Assembly (NCBI RefSeq): GCF_029227915.1 | Contig: NC_079880.1 | Coordinates: 4,962,001 to 5,026,000, forward strand | Source of the DNA: Hydractinia symbiolongicarpus | Lineage: Eukaryota > Cnidaria > Hydrozoa > Anthoathecata > Hydractiniidae | Direction of reading: 5' to 3' | Length of the DNA: 64,000 bases | Part shown: one piece after another, positions 23,181 to 37,256 of the stretch | How the letters are laid out: the number at the start of each line of letters is the position of its first letter | Numbering within the stretch: position 1 is the first letter of the stretch | Notes under the pieces: model-generated | Seen by the model: only the letters and a program-made list of their open reading frames with translations | Told to the model about the DNA's origin: nothing | Database searches by the model: none | Made by a program: the position numbers and the translations under genes

Positions 23181-26021
23181 ACAAAGAAAATACCCAGGGA
23201 GTAAACTCATTTCCCGAACGATTTTTTAAATTATTTTTTCACCACTAAAACGCATGAGACTTGTAGTTTTCAAAAATGTTTTCATTTTTGATGAGACGCT
23301 TATTAAAAGAGGTTTAATCGCCGGCAAACGAAATCCCGCGATTTCCCGTAAATCCCGGGCTTGGCCCGTATAGTCGAATGTATACAAAGAAAGTACCCAG
23401 GGAGTAAACTCATTTCCCGAACGATTTTTTATATTATTTTCTTCACCACTAAACGCATGAGACTTGTAGTTTTCAAAAATGTTTTCATTTTTGCTGAGAC
23501 GCTTATTAAAAGAGGTTTAATCGCCGGCAAACGAAATCCCGCGATTTCCCGTAAATCCCGGGCTTGGCCCGTATAGTTGAATGTATACAAAGAAAGTACC
23601 CAGGGAGTAAACTCATTTCCCGAACGATTTTTTAATTTTTTTTTTCACCACAAAAACGCATGAGACTTGAAGTTTTCAAAAATGTTTTCATTTTTGATGA
23701 GAGGGTTAATGAAAGAAGTTTAATCGCCGACAAACGAAATCCCGCGATTTCCCGTAAATCCCGGGCTTGGCCCGTGTAGTCGAATGTATACAAAGAAAGT
23801 ACCCTGTGAGTAAACTCATTTCCCGAACGATTTTTAAAATTATTTTTTTACCACTAAAACGCATGAGACTTGTAGTTTTTAAAAATGTTTTCATTTTTGA
23901 TGAGACGCTGAATAAAAGAAGTTTAATCGACGGCAAACGAAAACCCGCCATTTCCCTTAAACCTCGGACTCGACCCGTATAGTCAAAAGTATACAAAGAA
24001 AGTACCCAGGGAGTAAACTCATTTCCCGAACGATTTTTTTTATTATTTTCTTTACCACTAAACGCATGAGACTTGTAGTTTTCAAAAATATTTTCATATT
24101 TGATGGGACGCTGAATAAAAGAAGTTTAATCGCCGGCAAACGAAAATCCGCGATTTCCCGTAAATCCCGGACTCGGCCCGTATAGTCAAAAGTATACAAA
24201 GAAAGTACCCAGGGAGTAAACTCATTTCCCGAACGATTTTTTAAATTATTTTTTCACCAATAAAACGCATGAGACTTGTAGTTTTTAAAAATGTTTTCAT
24301 TTTTGATGAGACGCTTAATGAAAGAGGTTTAATCGCCGGCAAACGAAATCCCGCGTTTTCCCGTAAATCCGGGGCTTGGCCCGTATAGTCGAATATATAC
24401 AAAGAAAGTACCCAGGGAGTAAACTCATTTCCCGAACGATTTTTTAAATTTTTCTTTAACCACTAAAACGCATGAGACTTGTAGTTTTCAAAAATGTTTT
24501 CATTTTTGATGAGACGCTTAATGAAAGAGGTTTAATCGCCGGAAAACGAAAACCCGCGATTTCCCGTAAATCCCGGTCTTGGCCCGTATAGTCGAATGTA
24601 TACAAAGAAAGTACCCAGGGAGTAAACTCATTTCCCGAACGATTTTTTAAATTATTTTTTCACCACTAAAACGCATGAGACTTTTAGTTTTCAAAAATGT
24701 TTTCATTTTTGATGAGACGCTTATTAAAAGAAGTTTAATCGCTGGCAAACGAAATCCCGCGATTTCCCGTAAATCCCGGGCTTGGCCCGTATAGTCGAAT
24801 GTATACAAAGAAAGTACCCAGGGAGTAAACTCATTTCCCGAACGATTTTTTATATTATTTTCTTCACCACTAAACGCATGAGACTTGTAGTTTTCAAAAA
24901 TGTTTTCATTTTTGCTGAGACGCTTATTAAAAGAGGTTTAATCGCCGGCAAACGAAATCCCGCGATTTCCCGTAAATCCCGGGCTTGGCCCGTATAGTCG
25001 AATGTATACAAAGAAAGTACCCAGGGAGTAAACTCATTTCCCGAACGATTTTTTAATTTTTTTTTCACCACAAAAACGCATGAGACTTGAAGTTTTCAAA
25101 AATGTTTTCATTTTTGATGAGAGGGTTAATGAAAGAAGTTTAATCGCCGACAAACGAAATCCCGCGATTTCCCGTAAATCCCGGGCTTGGCCCGTGTAGT
25201 CGAATGTATACAAAGAAAGTACCCTGTGAGTAAACTCATTTCCCGAACGATTTTTAAAATTATTTTTTTACCACTAAAACGCATGAGACTTGTAGTTTTT
25301 AAAAATGTTTTCATTTTTGATGAGACGCTGAATAAAAGAAGTTTAATCGACGGCAAACGAAAACCCGCCATTTCCCTTAAACCCCGGACTCGACCCGTAT
25401 AGTCAAAAGTATAAAAAGAAAGTACCCAGAGAGTAAACTCATTTCCCGAACGATTTTTTTTATTATTTTCTTTACCACTAAACGCATGAGACTTGTAGTT
25501 TTCAAAAATATTTTCATATTTGATGGGACGCTGAATAAAAGAAGTTTAATCGCCGGCAAACGAAAATCCGCGATTTCCCGTAAATCCCGGACTCGGCCCG
25601 TATAGTCAAAAGTATACAAAGAAAATACCCAGGGAGTAAACTCATTTCCCGAACGATTTTTTAAATTATTTTTTCACCAATAAAACGCATGAGACTTGTA
25701 GTTTTCAAAAATGTTTTCATTTTTGATGAGACGCTTAATGAAAGAGGTTTAATCGCCGGCAAACGAAATCCCGCGTTTTCCCGTAAATCCGGGGCTTGGC
25801 CCGTATAGTCGAATATATACAAAGAAAGTACCCAGGGAGTAAACTCATTTCCCGAACGATTTTTTAAATTTTTCTTTCACCACTAAAACGCATGAGACTT
25901 GTAGTTTTCAAAAATGTTTTCATTTTTGATGAGACGCTTAATGAAAGAGGTTTAATCGCCGGAAAACGAAAACCCGCGATTTCCCGTAAATCCCGGTCTT
26001 GGCCCGTATAGTCGAATGTAT
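23181..26021 (+). repeat. 14-monomer (double 7-mer) super-HOR, copy 2 (2,841 bp)
   Basis: Matches 20340-23180 with very few differences and carries the same private variants. The match ends within the monomer at about 25887-26091, where CCCAGTGAG and CCAGAACG replace CCCAGGGAG and CCCGAACG. Confidence 0.85.
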
Positions 26022-29000
26022 ACAAAGAAAGTACCCAGTGAGTAAACTCATTTCCAGAACGATTTTTTAAATTATTTTTTCACCACTAAAACGCATAAGA
26101 CTTTTAGTTTTCAAAAATGTTTTCATTTTTGATGAGACGCTTAATGAAAGTGGTTTAATCGCCAGCAAACGAAAACCCGCGATTTCCCGTAAATCCCGGG
26201 CTTGGCCCGTATAGTCGAATGTATACAAAGAAAGTACCCTGTGAGTAAACTCATTTCCAAAACGATTTTTTAAATTATCTTTTCACCACTAAAACGCATG
26301 AGACTTGTAGTTTTTAAAAATGTTTTCATTTTTGATGAGACGCTGAATAAAAGAAGTGTAATCGCCGGCAAACGAAAACCCGCCATTTCCCGTAAACCCC
26401 GGACTCGGCCCGTATAGTCAAAAGTATACAAAGAAATTACCCAGGGAGTAAACTCTTTTTCCGAACGATTTTTTAAATTATTTTTTCACCACTACAACGC
26501 ATGATACTTGTAGTTTTTAAAAATGTTTTCATTTTTGATGAGACGCTGAATAAAAGAAGTTTAATCGCCGGCAAACGAAAACCCGCAATTTCCCGTAAAC
26601 CCCAGACTCGGCCAGTATAGTCAAAAGTATACAAAGAAAGTACCCAGGGAATAAACTCATTTTCCGAACGATTTTTTAAATTATTTTTTCACCACTACAA
26701 CGCATGAGACTTGTAGTTTTCAAAAATGTTTTCATTTTTGATGAGACGCTGAGTAAAAGAAGTTTAATCGCCCTCAAACGAAAATCCGCGATTTCCCGTA
26801 AATCCCGGACTCGGCCCGTATAGTCCAAAGTATACAAAGAAAGTACCCAGGGAGTAAACTCATTTCCCGAACGATTTTTTAAAGTATTTTTTCACCACTA
26901 AAACGCATGAGACTTGTAGTTTTCAAAAATGTTTTCATTTTTGATGAGACGCTTATTAAAAGAGGTTTAATCGCCGGCAAACGAAATCCCGCGATTTCCC
27001 GTAAATACCGGGCTTGGCCCGTATAGTCGAATATATACAAAGAAAGTACCCAGGGAGTAAACTCATTTCCCGAACGATTTTTTAATTTTTTTTTCAACAC
27101 TAAAACGCATGAGACTTGAAGTTTTCAAAAATGTTTTCATTTTTGATGAGACGGTTAATGAAAGAAGTTTAATCGCCGGCAAACGAAATCCCGCGATTTC
27201 CCGTAAATCCCGGGCTTGGCCCGTATAGTCGAATGTATACAAAGAAAGTACAAAGTGAGTAAACTCATTTCCCAAACGATTTTTTAATTTTTTTTTTCAC
27301 CACAAAAACGCATGAGACTTGTAGTTTCAAAAATGTTTTCATTTTTGATGAGACGCTGAATAAAAGAAGTTTAATCGCCCTCAAACGAAAATCCGCGATT
27401 TCCCGTAAATCCCGGACTCGGCCCGTATAGTCCAAAGTATACAAAGAAAGTACCCAGGGAGGAAACTCATTTCCCGAACGATTTTTTAAATTATTTTTTC
27501 ACCACTAAAACGCATGAGACTTGTAGTTTTCAAAAATGTTTTCATTTTTGATGAGACGCTTATTAAAAGAGGTTTAATCTCCGGCAAACGAAATCCCGCG
27601 ATTTCCCGTAAATCCCGGGCTTGGCCCGTATAGTCTAATGTATACAAAGAAAGTTCCCAGGGAGTAAACTCATTTCCCGAACGATTTTTTAAATTTTTTT
27701 TTCACCACTAAAACGCATGAGACTTGAAGTTTTCAAAAATGTTTTCATTTTTGATGAGACGGTTGATGAAAGAAGTTTAATCGCCAGCAAACGAAATCCC
27801 GCGATTTCCCGTAAATCCCGGGCTTGCCCCGTGTAGTTGAATGTATACAAAGAAAGTACCCTGTGAGTAAACTCATTTCCCAAACGATTTTTTAATTTAT
27901 TTTTCAACACTAAAACGCATGAGACTTGTAGTTTTTAAAAATGTTTTTATTTTTGATGAGACGCTTAATGAAAGAGGTTTAATCGCCGGCAAACGAAATC
28001 CCGCGTTTTCCCGTAAATCCGGGGCTTGGCCCGTATAGTCGAATGTATACAAAGAAAGTACCCAGGGAGTAAACTCATTTCCCGAACGATTTTTTAAATT
28101 TTTTTTTCACCACTAAAACGCATGAGACTTGTAGTTTTTAAAAATGTTTTCATTTTTGATGAAACGCTGAATAAAAGAAGTTTAATCGCCGGCAAACGAA
28201 AACCCGCCATTTCCCGTAAACCCCGGACTCGACCCGTATAGTCAAAAGTATACAAAGAAAGTACCCAGGGAGTAAACTTATTTCCCGAACGATTTTTTAT
28301 ATTTTTTTACCGCTAAAACGCATGAGACTTGTAGTTTTCAGAAATGTTTTCATTTTTGATGAGACGCTTAATGAAAGAGGTTTAATCGCCGGAAAACGAA
28401 AACCCGCGATTTACCGTAAATCCCAGGCTTGGCCCGTATAGTCGAATGTATACAAAGAAAGTACCCTGTGAGTAAACTCATTTCCAGAACGATTTTTTAA
28501 ATTATTTTTTCACCACTAAAACGCATAAGACTTGTAGTTTTTAAAAATGTTTTCATTTTTGATGAGACGCTGAATAAAAGAAGTTTAATCGACGGCAAAC
28601 GAAAACCCGCCATTCCCCGTAAACCCCGGACTCGACCCGTATAGTCAAAAGTATACAAAGAAAGTACCCAGGGAGTAAACTCATTTCCCGAACGATTTTT
28701 TATATTTTTTTCTTTACCACTAAAACGCATGAGACTTGTAGTTTTCAAAAATGTTTTCATTTTTGATGAGACGCTTAATGAAAGAGGTTTAATCGCCGAA
28801 AAACGAATACCCGCGATTTTCCGTAAATCCCGGACTTGGCCCGTATAGTCGAATGTATACAAAGAAAATACCCTATGAGTAAACTCATTTCCAGAACGAT
28901 TTTTTAAATTATTTTTTCACCACTAAAACGCATAAGACTTGTAGTTTTTAAAAATGTTTTCATTTTTGATGAAACGCTGAATAAAAGAAGTTTAATCGCC

Positions 29001-30054
29001 GGCAAACGAAAACCCGCGATTTCCCGTAAATCCCGGCTTGGCCCGTATAGTCAAAAGTATACAAAGAAAGTACCCAGGGAGTAAACTCATTTCCCGAACG
29101 ATTTTTTAAATTATTTTTTCACCACTAAAACGCATGAGACTTGTAGTTTTCAAAAATGTTTTTATTTTTGATGAGACGCTGAATAAAAGCAGTTTAATCG
29201 CCGGCAAACGAAAACCTGCGATTTCCCGTAAATCCCGGACTCGGCCCGTATAGTCAAAAGTATACAAAGAAAGTACCCAGGGAGTAAACTCATTTCCCGA
29301 GCGATTTTTTAATTTTTTTTTTCACCACTAAAACGCATGAGACTTGAAGTTTATAAAAATGTTTTCATTTTTGATGAGACGGTTAATGAAAGAAGTTTAA
29401 TCGCCGGCAAACGAAATCCCGCGATTTCCCGTAAATCCCGGGCTTGGCCCGTATAGTCGAATGTATACAAAGAAAGTACAAAGTGAGTAAACTCATTTCC
29501 CAAACGATTTTTTAATTTTTTTTTTTCACCACTAAAACGCATGAGACTTGTAGTTTTCAAAAATGTTTTCATTTTTTTCATTTTTGATGAGACGCTGAAT
29601 AAAAGAAGTTTAATCGCCGGAAAACGAAAACCCGCGATTTACCGTAAATCCCAGGCTTGGCCCGTATAGTCGAATGTATACAAAGAAAGTACCCTGTGAG
29701 TAAACTCATTTCCAGAACGATTTTTTAATTTATTTTTTCAACACTAAAGCGCATGAGACTTGTAGTTTTCAAAAATGTTTTCATTTTTGGTGAGACGCTG
29801 AATAAAAGAAGTTTAATCGACGGCAAACGAAAACCCGCCATTCCCTGTAAACCCCGGACTCGACCCGTATAGTCAAAAGTATGCAAAGAAAGTACCCAGG
29901 GAGTAAACTCATTTCCCAAACGATTTTTTATATTTTTTTCTTTACCATTAAAACGCATGAGACTTGTAGTTTTCAAAAATGTTTTCAATTTTGATGAGAC
30001 GCTGAATAAAAGCAGTTTAATCGCCGGCAAACGAAAACCTGCGATTTCCCGTAA
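26022..30054 (+). repeat. Mosaic satellite monomers
   Basis: About 20 monomers of mixed subtype with no regular period inside the block. The part from 26092 to about 27110 is a paralogue of segments starting at 34216, 35432 and 37257, sharing the rare GAAGTGTAATC variant. The monomer at 26701-26904 carries GCTGAGTAAAAG and matches the LINE's target monomer, so it serves as an uninterrupted comparison site. Confidence 0.75.
29538..29749 (+). repeat. 212-bp satellite monomer with 9-bp insertion (copy 1)
   Basis: The spacing between CGCATGAG words here is 212 bp. The extra 9 bp duplicates the right arm of the upstream inverted repeat, so TTTTCATTTTTTTCATTTTTG replaces TTTTCATTTTTG near 29566-29586. 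The same variant occurs at 38879 and 46183. Confidence 0.9.
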
Positions 30055-31272
30055 ATCCCGGACTCGGCCCGGATAGTCAAAAGTATACAAAGAAAGTACC
30101 CTGGGAGTAAACTCATTTCCCAAACGATTTTTTAATTTTTTTTTTCACCACTAAAACGCATGAGACTTGAAGTTTTCAAAAATGTTTTCATTTTTGATGA
30201 GACGGTTAATGAAAGAAGTTTAATCGCCGGCAAACGAAATCCCGCGATTTCCCGTAAATCCCGGGCTTGGCCCGTATAGTCGAATGTATACAAAGAAAGT
30301 ACAAAGTGAGTAAACTCATTTCCCAAACGATTTTTTAATTTTTTTTGTCACCACTAAAACGCATGAGACTTGTAGTTTTCAAAAATGTTTTCATTTTTGA
30401 TGAGACACTTAATGAAAGAGGTTTAATCGCTGGCAAACGAAATCCCGCGTTTTCCTGTAAATCCGGGGCTTGGCCCGTATAGTCGAATGTATACAAAGAA
30501 AGTACCCAGGGAGTAAACTCATTTCCCGAACGATTTTTTAAATTTTTTTTTCACCACTAAAACGCATGAGACTTGTAGTTTTCAAAAATGTTTCCATTTT
30601 TGATGAGACGCTGAATAAAAGAAGTTTAATCGCCCTCAAACAAAAATCCGCGATTTCCCGTAAACCCCGGACTCGGCCCGTATAGTCCAAAGTATACAAA
30701 GAAAGTACCCAGGGAGTAAACTCATTTCCCGAACAATTTTTTAAATTATTTTTTCACCACTAAAACGCATGAGACTTGTAGTTTTCAAAAATGTTTTCAT
30801 TTTTGATGAGACGCTTATTAAAAGAGGTTTAATCGCCGGCAAACGAAATCCCGCGATTTCCCGTAAATCCCGGGCTTGGCCCGTATAGTCGAATGTATAC
30901 AAAGAAAGTACCCAGGGAGTAAACTCATTTCCCGAACGATTTTCTAATTTTTTTTTTCACCACTAAAACGCATGAGACTTGAAGTTTTCAAAAATGTTTT
31001 CATTTTTGATGAGACGGTTGATAAAAGAAGTTTAATCGCCAGCAAACGAAATCCCGCGATTTCCCGTAAATCCCGGGCTTGGCCCGTGTAGTCGAATGTA
31101 TACAAAGAAAGTACCCTGTGAGTAAACTCATTTCCCGAACGATTTTTTAAATTATTTTTTTACCACTAAAACGCATGAGACTTGTAGTTTTCAGAAATGT
31201 TTTCATTTTTGATGAGACGCTTAATGAACGTGGCTTAATCGCCAGCAAACGAAAACCCGCGATTTCCCGTAA
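30055..31272 (+). repeat. 6-monomer HOR, copy 1 (1,218 bp)
   Basis: An offset of 1,218 bp superposes this block on 31273-32490 almost perfectly. Shared rare variants include CCCGGATAG, GTACAAAGTGAG, TTTTTTTGTCACC, GAACAATTTTTT and GAACGTGGCTTAATCGC. Confidence 0.88.
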
Positions 31273-32490
31273 ATCCCGGACTCGGCCCGGATAGTCAAAA
31301 GTATACAAAGAAAGTACCCTGGGAGTAAACTCATTTCCCAAACGATTTTTTAATTTTTTTTTTCACCACTAAAACGCATGAGACTTGAAGTTTTCAAAAA
31401 TGTTTTCATTTTTGATGAGACGGTTAATGAAAGAAGTTTAATCGCCGGCAAACGAAATCCCGCGATTTCCCGTAAATCCCGGGCTTGGCCCGTATAGTCG
31501 AATGTATACAAAGAAAGTACAAAGTGAGTAAACTCATTTCCCAAACGATTTTTTAATTTTTTTTGTCACCACTAAAACGCATGAGACTTGTAGTTTTCAA
31601 AAATGTTTTCATTTTTGATGAGACACTTAATGAAAGAGGTTTAATCGCTGGCAAACGAAATCCCGCGTTTTCCTGTAAATCCGGGGCTTGGCCCGTATAG
31701 TCGAATGTATACAAAGAAAGTACCCAGGGAGTAAACTCATTTCCCGAACGATTTTTTAAATTTTTTTTTCACCACTAAAACGCATGAGACTTGTAGTTTT
31801 CAAAAATGTTTCCATTTTTGATGAGACGCTGAATAAAAGAAGTTTAATCGCCCTCAAACAAAAATCCGCGATTTCCCGTAAACCCCGGACTCGGCCCGTA
31901 TAGTCCAAAGTATACAAAGAAAGTACCCAGGGAGTAAACTCATTTCCCGAACAATTTTTTAAATTATTTTTTCACCACTAAAACGCATGAGACTTGTAGT
32001 TTTCAAAAATGTTTTCATTTTTGATGAGACGCTTATTAAAAGAGGTTTAATCGCCGGCAAACGAAATCCCGCGATTTCCCGTAAATCCCGGGCTTGGCCC
32101 GTATAGTCGAATGTATACAAAGAAAGTACCCAGGGAGTAAACTCATTTCCCGAACGATTTTCTAATTTTTTTTTTCACCACTAAAACGCATGAGACTTGA
32201 AGTTTTCAAAAATGTTTTCATTTTTGATGAGACGGTTGATAAAAGAAGTTTAATCGCCAGCAAACGAAATCCCGCGATTTCCCGTAAATCCCGGGCTTGG
32301 CCCGTGTAGTCGAATGTATACAAAGAAAGTACCCTGTGAGTAAACTCATTTCCCGAACGATTTTTTAAATTATTTTTTTACCACTAAAACGCATGAGACT
32401 TGTAGTTTTCAGAAATGTTTTCATTTTTGATGAGACGCTTAATGAACGTGGCTTAATCGCCAGCAAACGAAAACCCGCGATTTCCCGTAA
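31273..32490 (+). repeat. 6-monomer HOR, copy 2 (1,218 bp)
   Basis: Tandem duplicate of the preceding unit. The join lies in TAAATCCCGGA near 31275: the left side has the GAACGTGG monomer's first half and the right side the CCCGGATAG monomer's second half. The join monomer is therefore a crossover product. Confidence 0.88.
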
Positions 32491-34215
32491 ATCCCGGTGT
32501 TGGCCCGTATAGTCCATTGTATAGAAAGAAAGTACAAAGTGAGTAAACTCATTTCCTAAACGATTTTTTAATTTTTTTTTTCACCACAAAAACGCATGAG
32601 ACTTGTAGTTTCAAAAATGTTTTCATTTTTGATGAGACGCTGAATAAAAGAAGTTTAATCGCCCTCAAACGAAAATCCGCGATTTCCCGTAAATCCCGGA
32701 CTCGGCCCGTATAGTCCAAAGTATACAAAGAAAGTACCCAGGGAGGAAACTCATTTCCCGAACGATTTTTTAAATTATTTTTTCACCACTAAAACGCATA
32801 AGACTTGTAGTTTTCAAAAATGTTTTCATTTTTGATGAGACGCTTATTAAAAGAGGTTTAATCACCGGCAAACGAAATCCCGCGATTTCCCGTAAATCCC
32901 GGGCTTGGCCCGTATAGTCGAATGTATACAAAGAAAGTTCCCAGGGAGTAAACTCATTTCCCGAACGATTTTTTAATTTTTTTTTTCACCACTAAAACGC
33001 ATGAGACTTGAAGTTTTCAAAAATGTTTTCATTTTTGATGAGACGGTTGATGAAAGAAGTTTAATCGCCAGCAAACGAAATCCCGCGATTTCCCGTAAAT
33101 CCCGGGCTTGGCCCGTGTAGTCGAATGTATACAAAGAAAGTACCCTGTGAGTAAACTCATTTCCAGAACGATTTTTTAAATTATTTTTTCACCACTAAAA
33201 CGCATAAGACTTTTAGTTTTCAAAAATGTTTTCATTTTTGATGAGACGCTTAATGAAAGTGGTTTAATCGCCAGCAAACGAAAACCCGCGATTTCCCGTA
33301 AATCCCGGGCTTGGCCCGTATAGTCGAATGTATACAAAGAAAGTACCCAGGGAGTAAACTCATTTCCCGAACGATTTTTTAAATTATTTTTTCACCACTA
33401 AAACGCATGAGACTTGTAGTTTTCAAAAATGTTTTCATTTTTGATGAGACGCTGAATAAAAGCAGTTTAATCGCCGGCAAACGAAAACCTGCGATTTCCC
33501 GTAAATCCCGGACTCGGCCCGTATAGTCAAAAGTATACAAAGAAAGTACCCTGGGAGTAAACTCATTTCCCAAACGATTTTTTAATTTTTTTTTTCACCA
33601 CTAAAACGCATGAGACTTGAAGTTTTCAAAAATGTTTTCATTTTTGATGAGACGGTTAATGAAAGAAGTTTAATCGCCGGCAAACGAAATCCCGCGATTT
33701 CCCGTAAATCCCGGGCTTGGCCCGTATAGTCGAATGTATACAAAGAAAGTACAAAGTGAGTAAACTCATTTCCCAAACGATTTTTTAATTTTTTTTGTCA
33801 CCACTAAAACGCATGAGACTTGTAGTTTTCAAAAATGTTTTCATTTTTGATGAGACGCTTAATGAAAGAGGTTTAATCGCCGGCAAACGAAATCCCGCGT
33901 TTTCCTGTAAATCCCGGGCTTGGCCCGTATAGTCGAATGTATACAAAGAAAGTTCCCAGGGAGTAAACTCATTTCCCGAACGATTTTTTAATTTTTTTTT
34001 TCACCACTAAAACGCATGAGACTTGAAGTTTTCAAAAATGTTTTCATTTTTGATGAGACGGTTGATGAAAGAAGTTTAATCGCCAGCAAACGAAATCCCG
34101 CGATTTCCCGTAAATCCCGGGCTTGGCCCGTGTAGTCGAATGTATACAAAGAAAGTACCCTGTGAGTAAACTCATTTCCAGAACGATTTTTTAAATTATT
34201 TTTTCACCACTAAAA
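32491..34215 (+). repeat. Mosaic satellite monomers
   Basis: About 8-9 monomers without internal HOR periodicity. One near 32593 has the one-base-deleted head GTAGTTTCAAAAATG, also found near 27309, 42741 and 44156. No gene is seen. Confidence 0.75.
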
Positions 34216-35431
34216 CGCATAAGACTTTTAGTTTTCAAAAATGTTTTCATTTTTGATGAGACGCTTAATGAAAGTGGTTTAATCGCCAGCAAACGAAAAC
34301 CCGCGATTTCCCGTAAATCCCGGGCTTGGCCCGTATAGTCGAATGTATACAAAGAAAGTACCCTGTGAGTAAACTCATTTCCAAAACGATTTTTTAAATT
34401 ATCTTTTCACCACTAAAACGCATGAGACTTGTAGTTTTTAAAAATGTTTTCATTTTTGATGAGACGCTGAATAAAAGAAGTGTAATCGCCGGCAAACGAA
34501 AACCCGCCATTTCCCGTAAACCCCGGACTCGGCCCGTATAGTCAAAAGTATAAAAAGAAATTACCCAGGGAGTAAACTCATTTTCCGAACGATTTTTTAA
34601 ATTATTTTTTCACCACTACAACGCATGAGACTTGTAGTTTTTAAAAATGTTTTCATTTTTGATGAGACGCTGAATAAAAGAAGTTTAATCGCCGGCAAAC
34701 GAAAACCCGCAATTTCCCGTAAACCCCAGACTCGGCCAGTATAGTCAAAAGTATACAAAGAAAGTACCCAGGGAATAAACTCATTTTCCGAACGATTTTT
34801 TAAATTATTTTTTCACCACTACAACGCATGAGACTTGTAGTTTTCAAAAATGTTTTCATTTTTGATGAGACGCTGAATAAAAGAAGTTTAATCGCCCTCA
34901 AACGAAAATCCGCGATTTCCCGTAAATCCCGGACTCGGCCCGTATAGTCCAAAGTATACAAAGAAAGTACCCAGGGAGTAAACTCATTTCCCGAACGATT
35001 TTTTAAAGTATTTTTTCACCACTAAAACGCATGAGACTTGTAGTTTTCAAAAATGTTTTCATTTTTGATGAGACGCTTCTTAAAAGAGGTTTAATCGCCG
35101 GCAAACGAAATCCCGCGATTTCCCGTAAATACCGGGCTTGGCCCGTATAGTCGAATATATACAAAGAAAGTACCCAGGGAGTAAACTCATTTCCCGAACG
35201 ATTTTTTAATTTTTTTTTCAACACTAAAACGCATGAGACTTGAAGTTTTCAAAAATGTTTTCATTTTTGATGAAACGCTGAATAAAAGAAGTTTAATCGC
35301 CGGCAAACGAAAACCCGCGATTTCCCGTAAATCCCGGCTTGGCCCGTATAGTCGAATGTATACAAAGAAAGTACCCTGTGAGTAAACTCATTTCCAGAAC
35401 GATTTTTTAAATTATTTTTTCACCACTAAAA
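34216..35431 (+). repeat. 6-monomer HOR (1,216 bp), first copy of the 34-39 kb block
   Basis: Starts at a CGCATAAGACTTTTAG monomer; the same start recurs at 35432 and 37257. Shared markers are GAAGTGTAATC, CCCAGACTCGGCCAG, GGGAATAAACTC and GCTTCTTAAAAG. The same series, less complete, occurs at 26092. Confidence 0.85.
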
Positions 35432-37256
35432 CGCATAAGACTTTTAGTTTTCAAAAATGTTTTCATTTTTGATGAGACGCTTAATGAAAGTGGTTTAATC
35501 GCCAGCAAACGAAAACCCGCGATTTCCCGTAAATCCCGGGCTTGGCCCGTATAGTCGAATGTATACAAAGAAAGTACCCTGTGAGTAAACTCATTTCCAA
35601 AACGATTTTTTAAATTATCTTTTCACCACTAAAACGCATGAGACTTGTAGTTTTTAAAAATGTTTTCATTTTTGATGAGACGCTGAATAAAAGAAGTGTA
35701 ATCGCCGGCAAACGAAAACCCGCCATTTCCCGTAAACCCCGGACTCGGCCCGTATAGTCAAAAGTATACAAAGAAATTACCCAGGGAGTAAACTCATTTT
35801 CCGAACGATTTTTTAAATTATTTTTTCACCACTACAACGCATGAGACTTGTAGTTTTTAAAAATGTTTTCATTTTTGATGAGACGCTGAATAAAAGAAGT
35901 TTAATCGCCGGCAAACGAAAACCCGCAATTTCCCGTAAACCCCAGACTCGGCCAGTATAGTCAAAAGTATACAAAGAAAGTACCCAGGGAATAAACTCAT
36001 TTTCCGAACGATTTTTTAAATTATTTTTTCACCACTACAACGCATGAGATTTGTAGTTTTCAAAAATGTTTTCATTTTTGATGAGACGCTGAATAAAAGA
36101 AGTTTAATCGCCCTCAAACGAAAATCCGCGATTTCCCGTAAATCCCGGACTCGGCCCGTATAGTCCAAAGTATACAAAGAAAGTACCCAGGGAGTAAACT
36201 CATTTCCCGAACGATTTTTTAAAGTATTTTTTCACCACTAAAACGCATGAGACTTGTAGTTTTCAAAAATGTTTTCATTTTTGATGAGACGCTTCTTAAA
36301 AGAGGTTTAATCGCCGGAAAACGAAATCCCGCGATTTCCCGTAAATACCGGGCTTGGCCCGTATAGTCGAATATATACAAAGAAAGTACCCAGGGAGTAA
36401 ACTCATTTCCCGAACGATTTTTTAATTTTTTTTTCAACACTAAAACGCATGAGACTTGAAGTTTTCAAAAATGTTTTCATTTTTGATGAAACGCTGAATA
36501 AAAGAAGTTTAATCGCCGGCAAACGAAAACCCGCGATTTCCCGTAAATCCCGGCTTGGCCCGTATAGTCAAAAGTATACAAAGAAAGTACCCAGGGAGTA
36601 AACTCATTTCCCGAACGATTTTTTAAATTATTTTTTCACCACTAAAACGCATGAGACTTGTAGTTTTCAAAAATGTTTTTATTTTTGATGAGACGCTGAA
36701 TAAAAGCAGTTTAATCGCCGGCAAACGAAAACCTGCGATTTCCCGTAAATCCCGGACTCGGCCCGTATAGTCAAAAGTATACAAAGAAAGTACCCAGGGA
36801 GTAAACTCATTTCCCGAGCGATTTTTTAATTTTTTTTTTCACCACTAAAACGCATGAGAATTGAAGTTTTCAAAAATGTTTTCATTTTTGATGAGACGGT
36901 TAATGAAAGAAGTTTAATCGCCGGCAAACGAAATCCCGCGATTTCCCGTAAATCCCGGGCTTGGCCCGTATAGTCGAATGTATACAAAGAAAGTACAAAG
37001 TGAGTAAACTCATTTCCCAAACGATTTTTTTATTTTTTTTTTCACCACTAAAACGCATGAGACTTGAAGTTTTCAAAAATGTTTTCATTTTTGATGAGAC
37101 GGTTGATGAAAGAAGTTTAATCGCCAGCAAACGAAATCCCGCGATTTCCCGTAAATCCCGGGCTTGGCCCGTGTAGTCGAATGTATACAAAGAAAGTACC
37201 CTGTGAGTAAACTCATTTCCAGAACGATTTTTTAAATTATTTTTTCACCACTAAAA
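35432..37256 (+). repeat. 9-monomer HOR, copy 1 (1,825 bp)
   Basis: Begins with the same six-monomer series as 34216-35431 and then adds three monomers (TTTTTATTTTTG, GAGAATTGAAG and CGGTTGATG types). The first eight monomers recur at an offset of 1,825 bp, from 37257. Confidence 0.85.

Larger units (their letters stand above)
16554..26021 (+). repeat. 7-monomer HOR array (1,420-1,421 bp unit, about 6.7 copies)
   Basis: Unit starts lie at 16554, 17974, 19395, 20816, 22236, 23657 and 25077, so spacings are 1,420 or 1,421 bp. Monomer order is: GAGAGGGTT type; GACGGC/CCCGCC type; ATATTTGATGGG type; CCAATAAAACGC with CCGGGG type; GGAAAACG with CCCGGTCTTGG type; GCTTATTAAAAG type; TTTTGCTGAG type. 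The last copy breaks off near 26021, after five monomers. The unit starting at 19395 has a chimeric first monomer. Confidence 0.92.
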
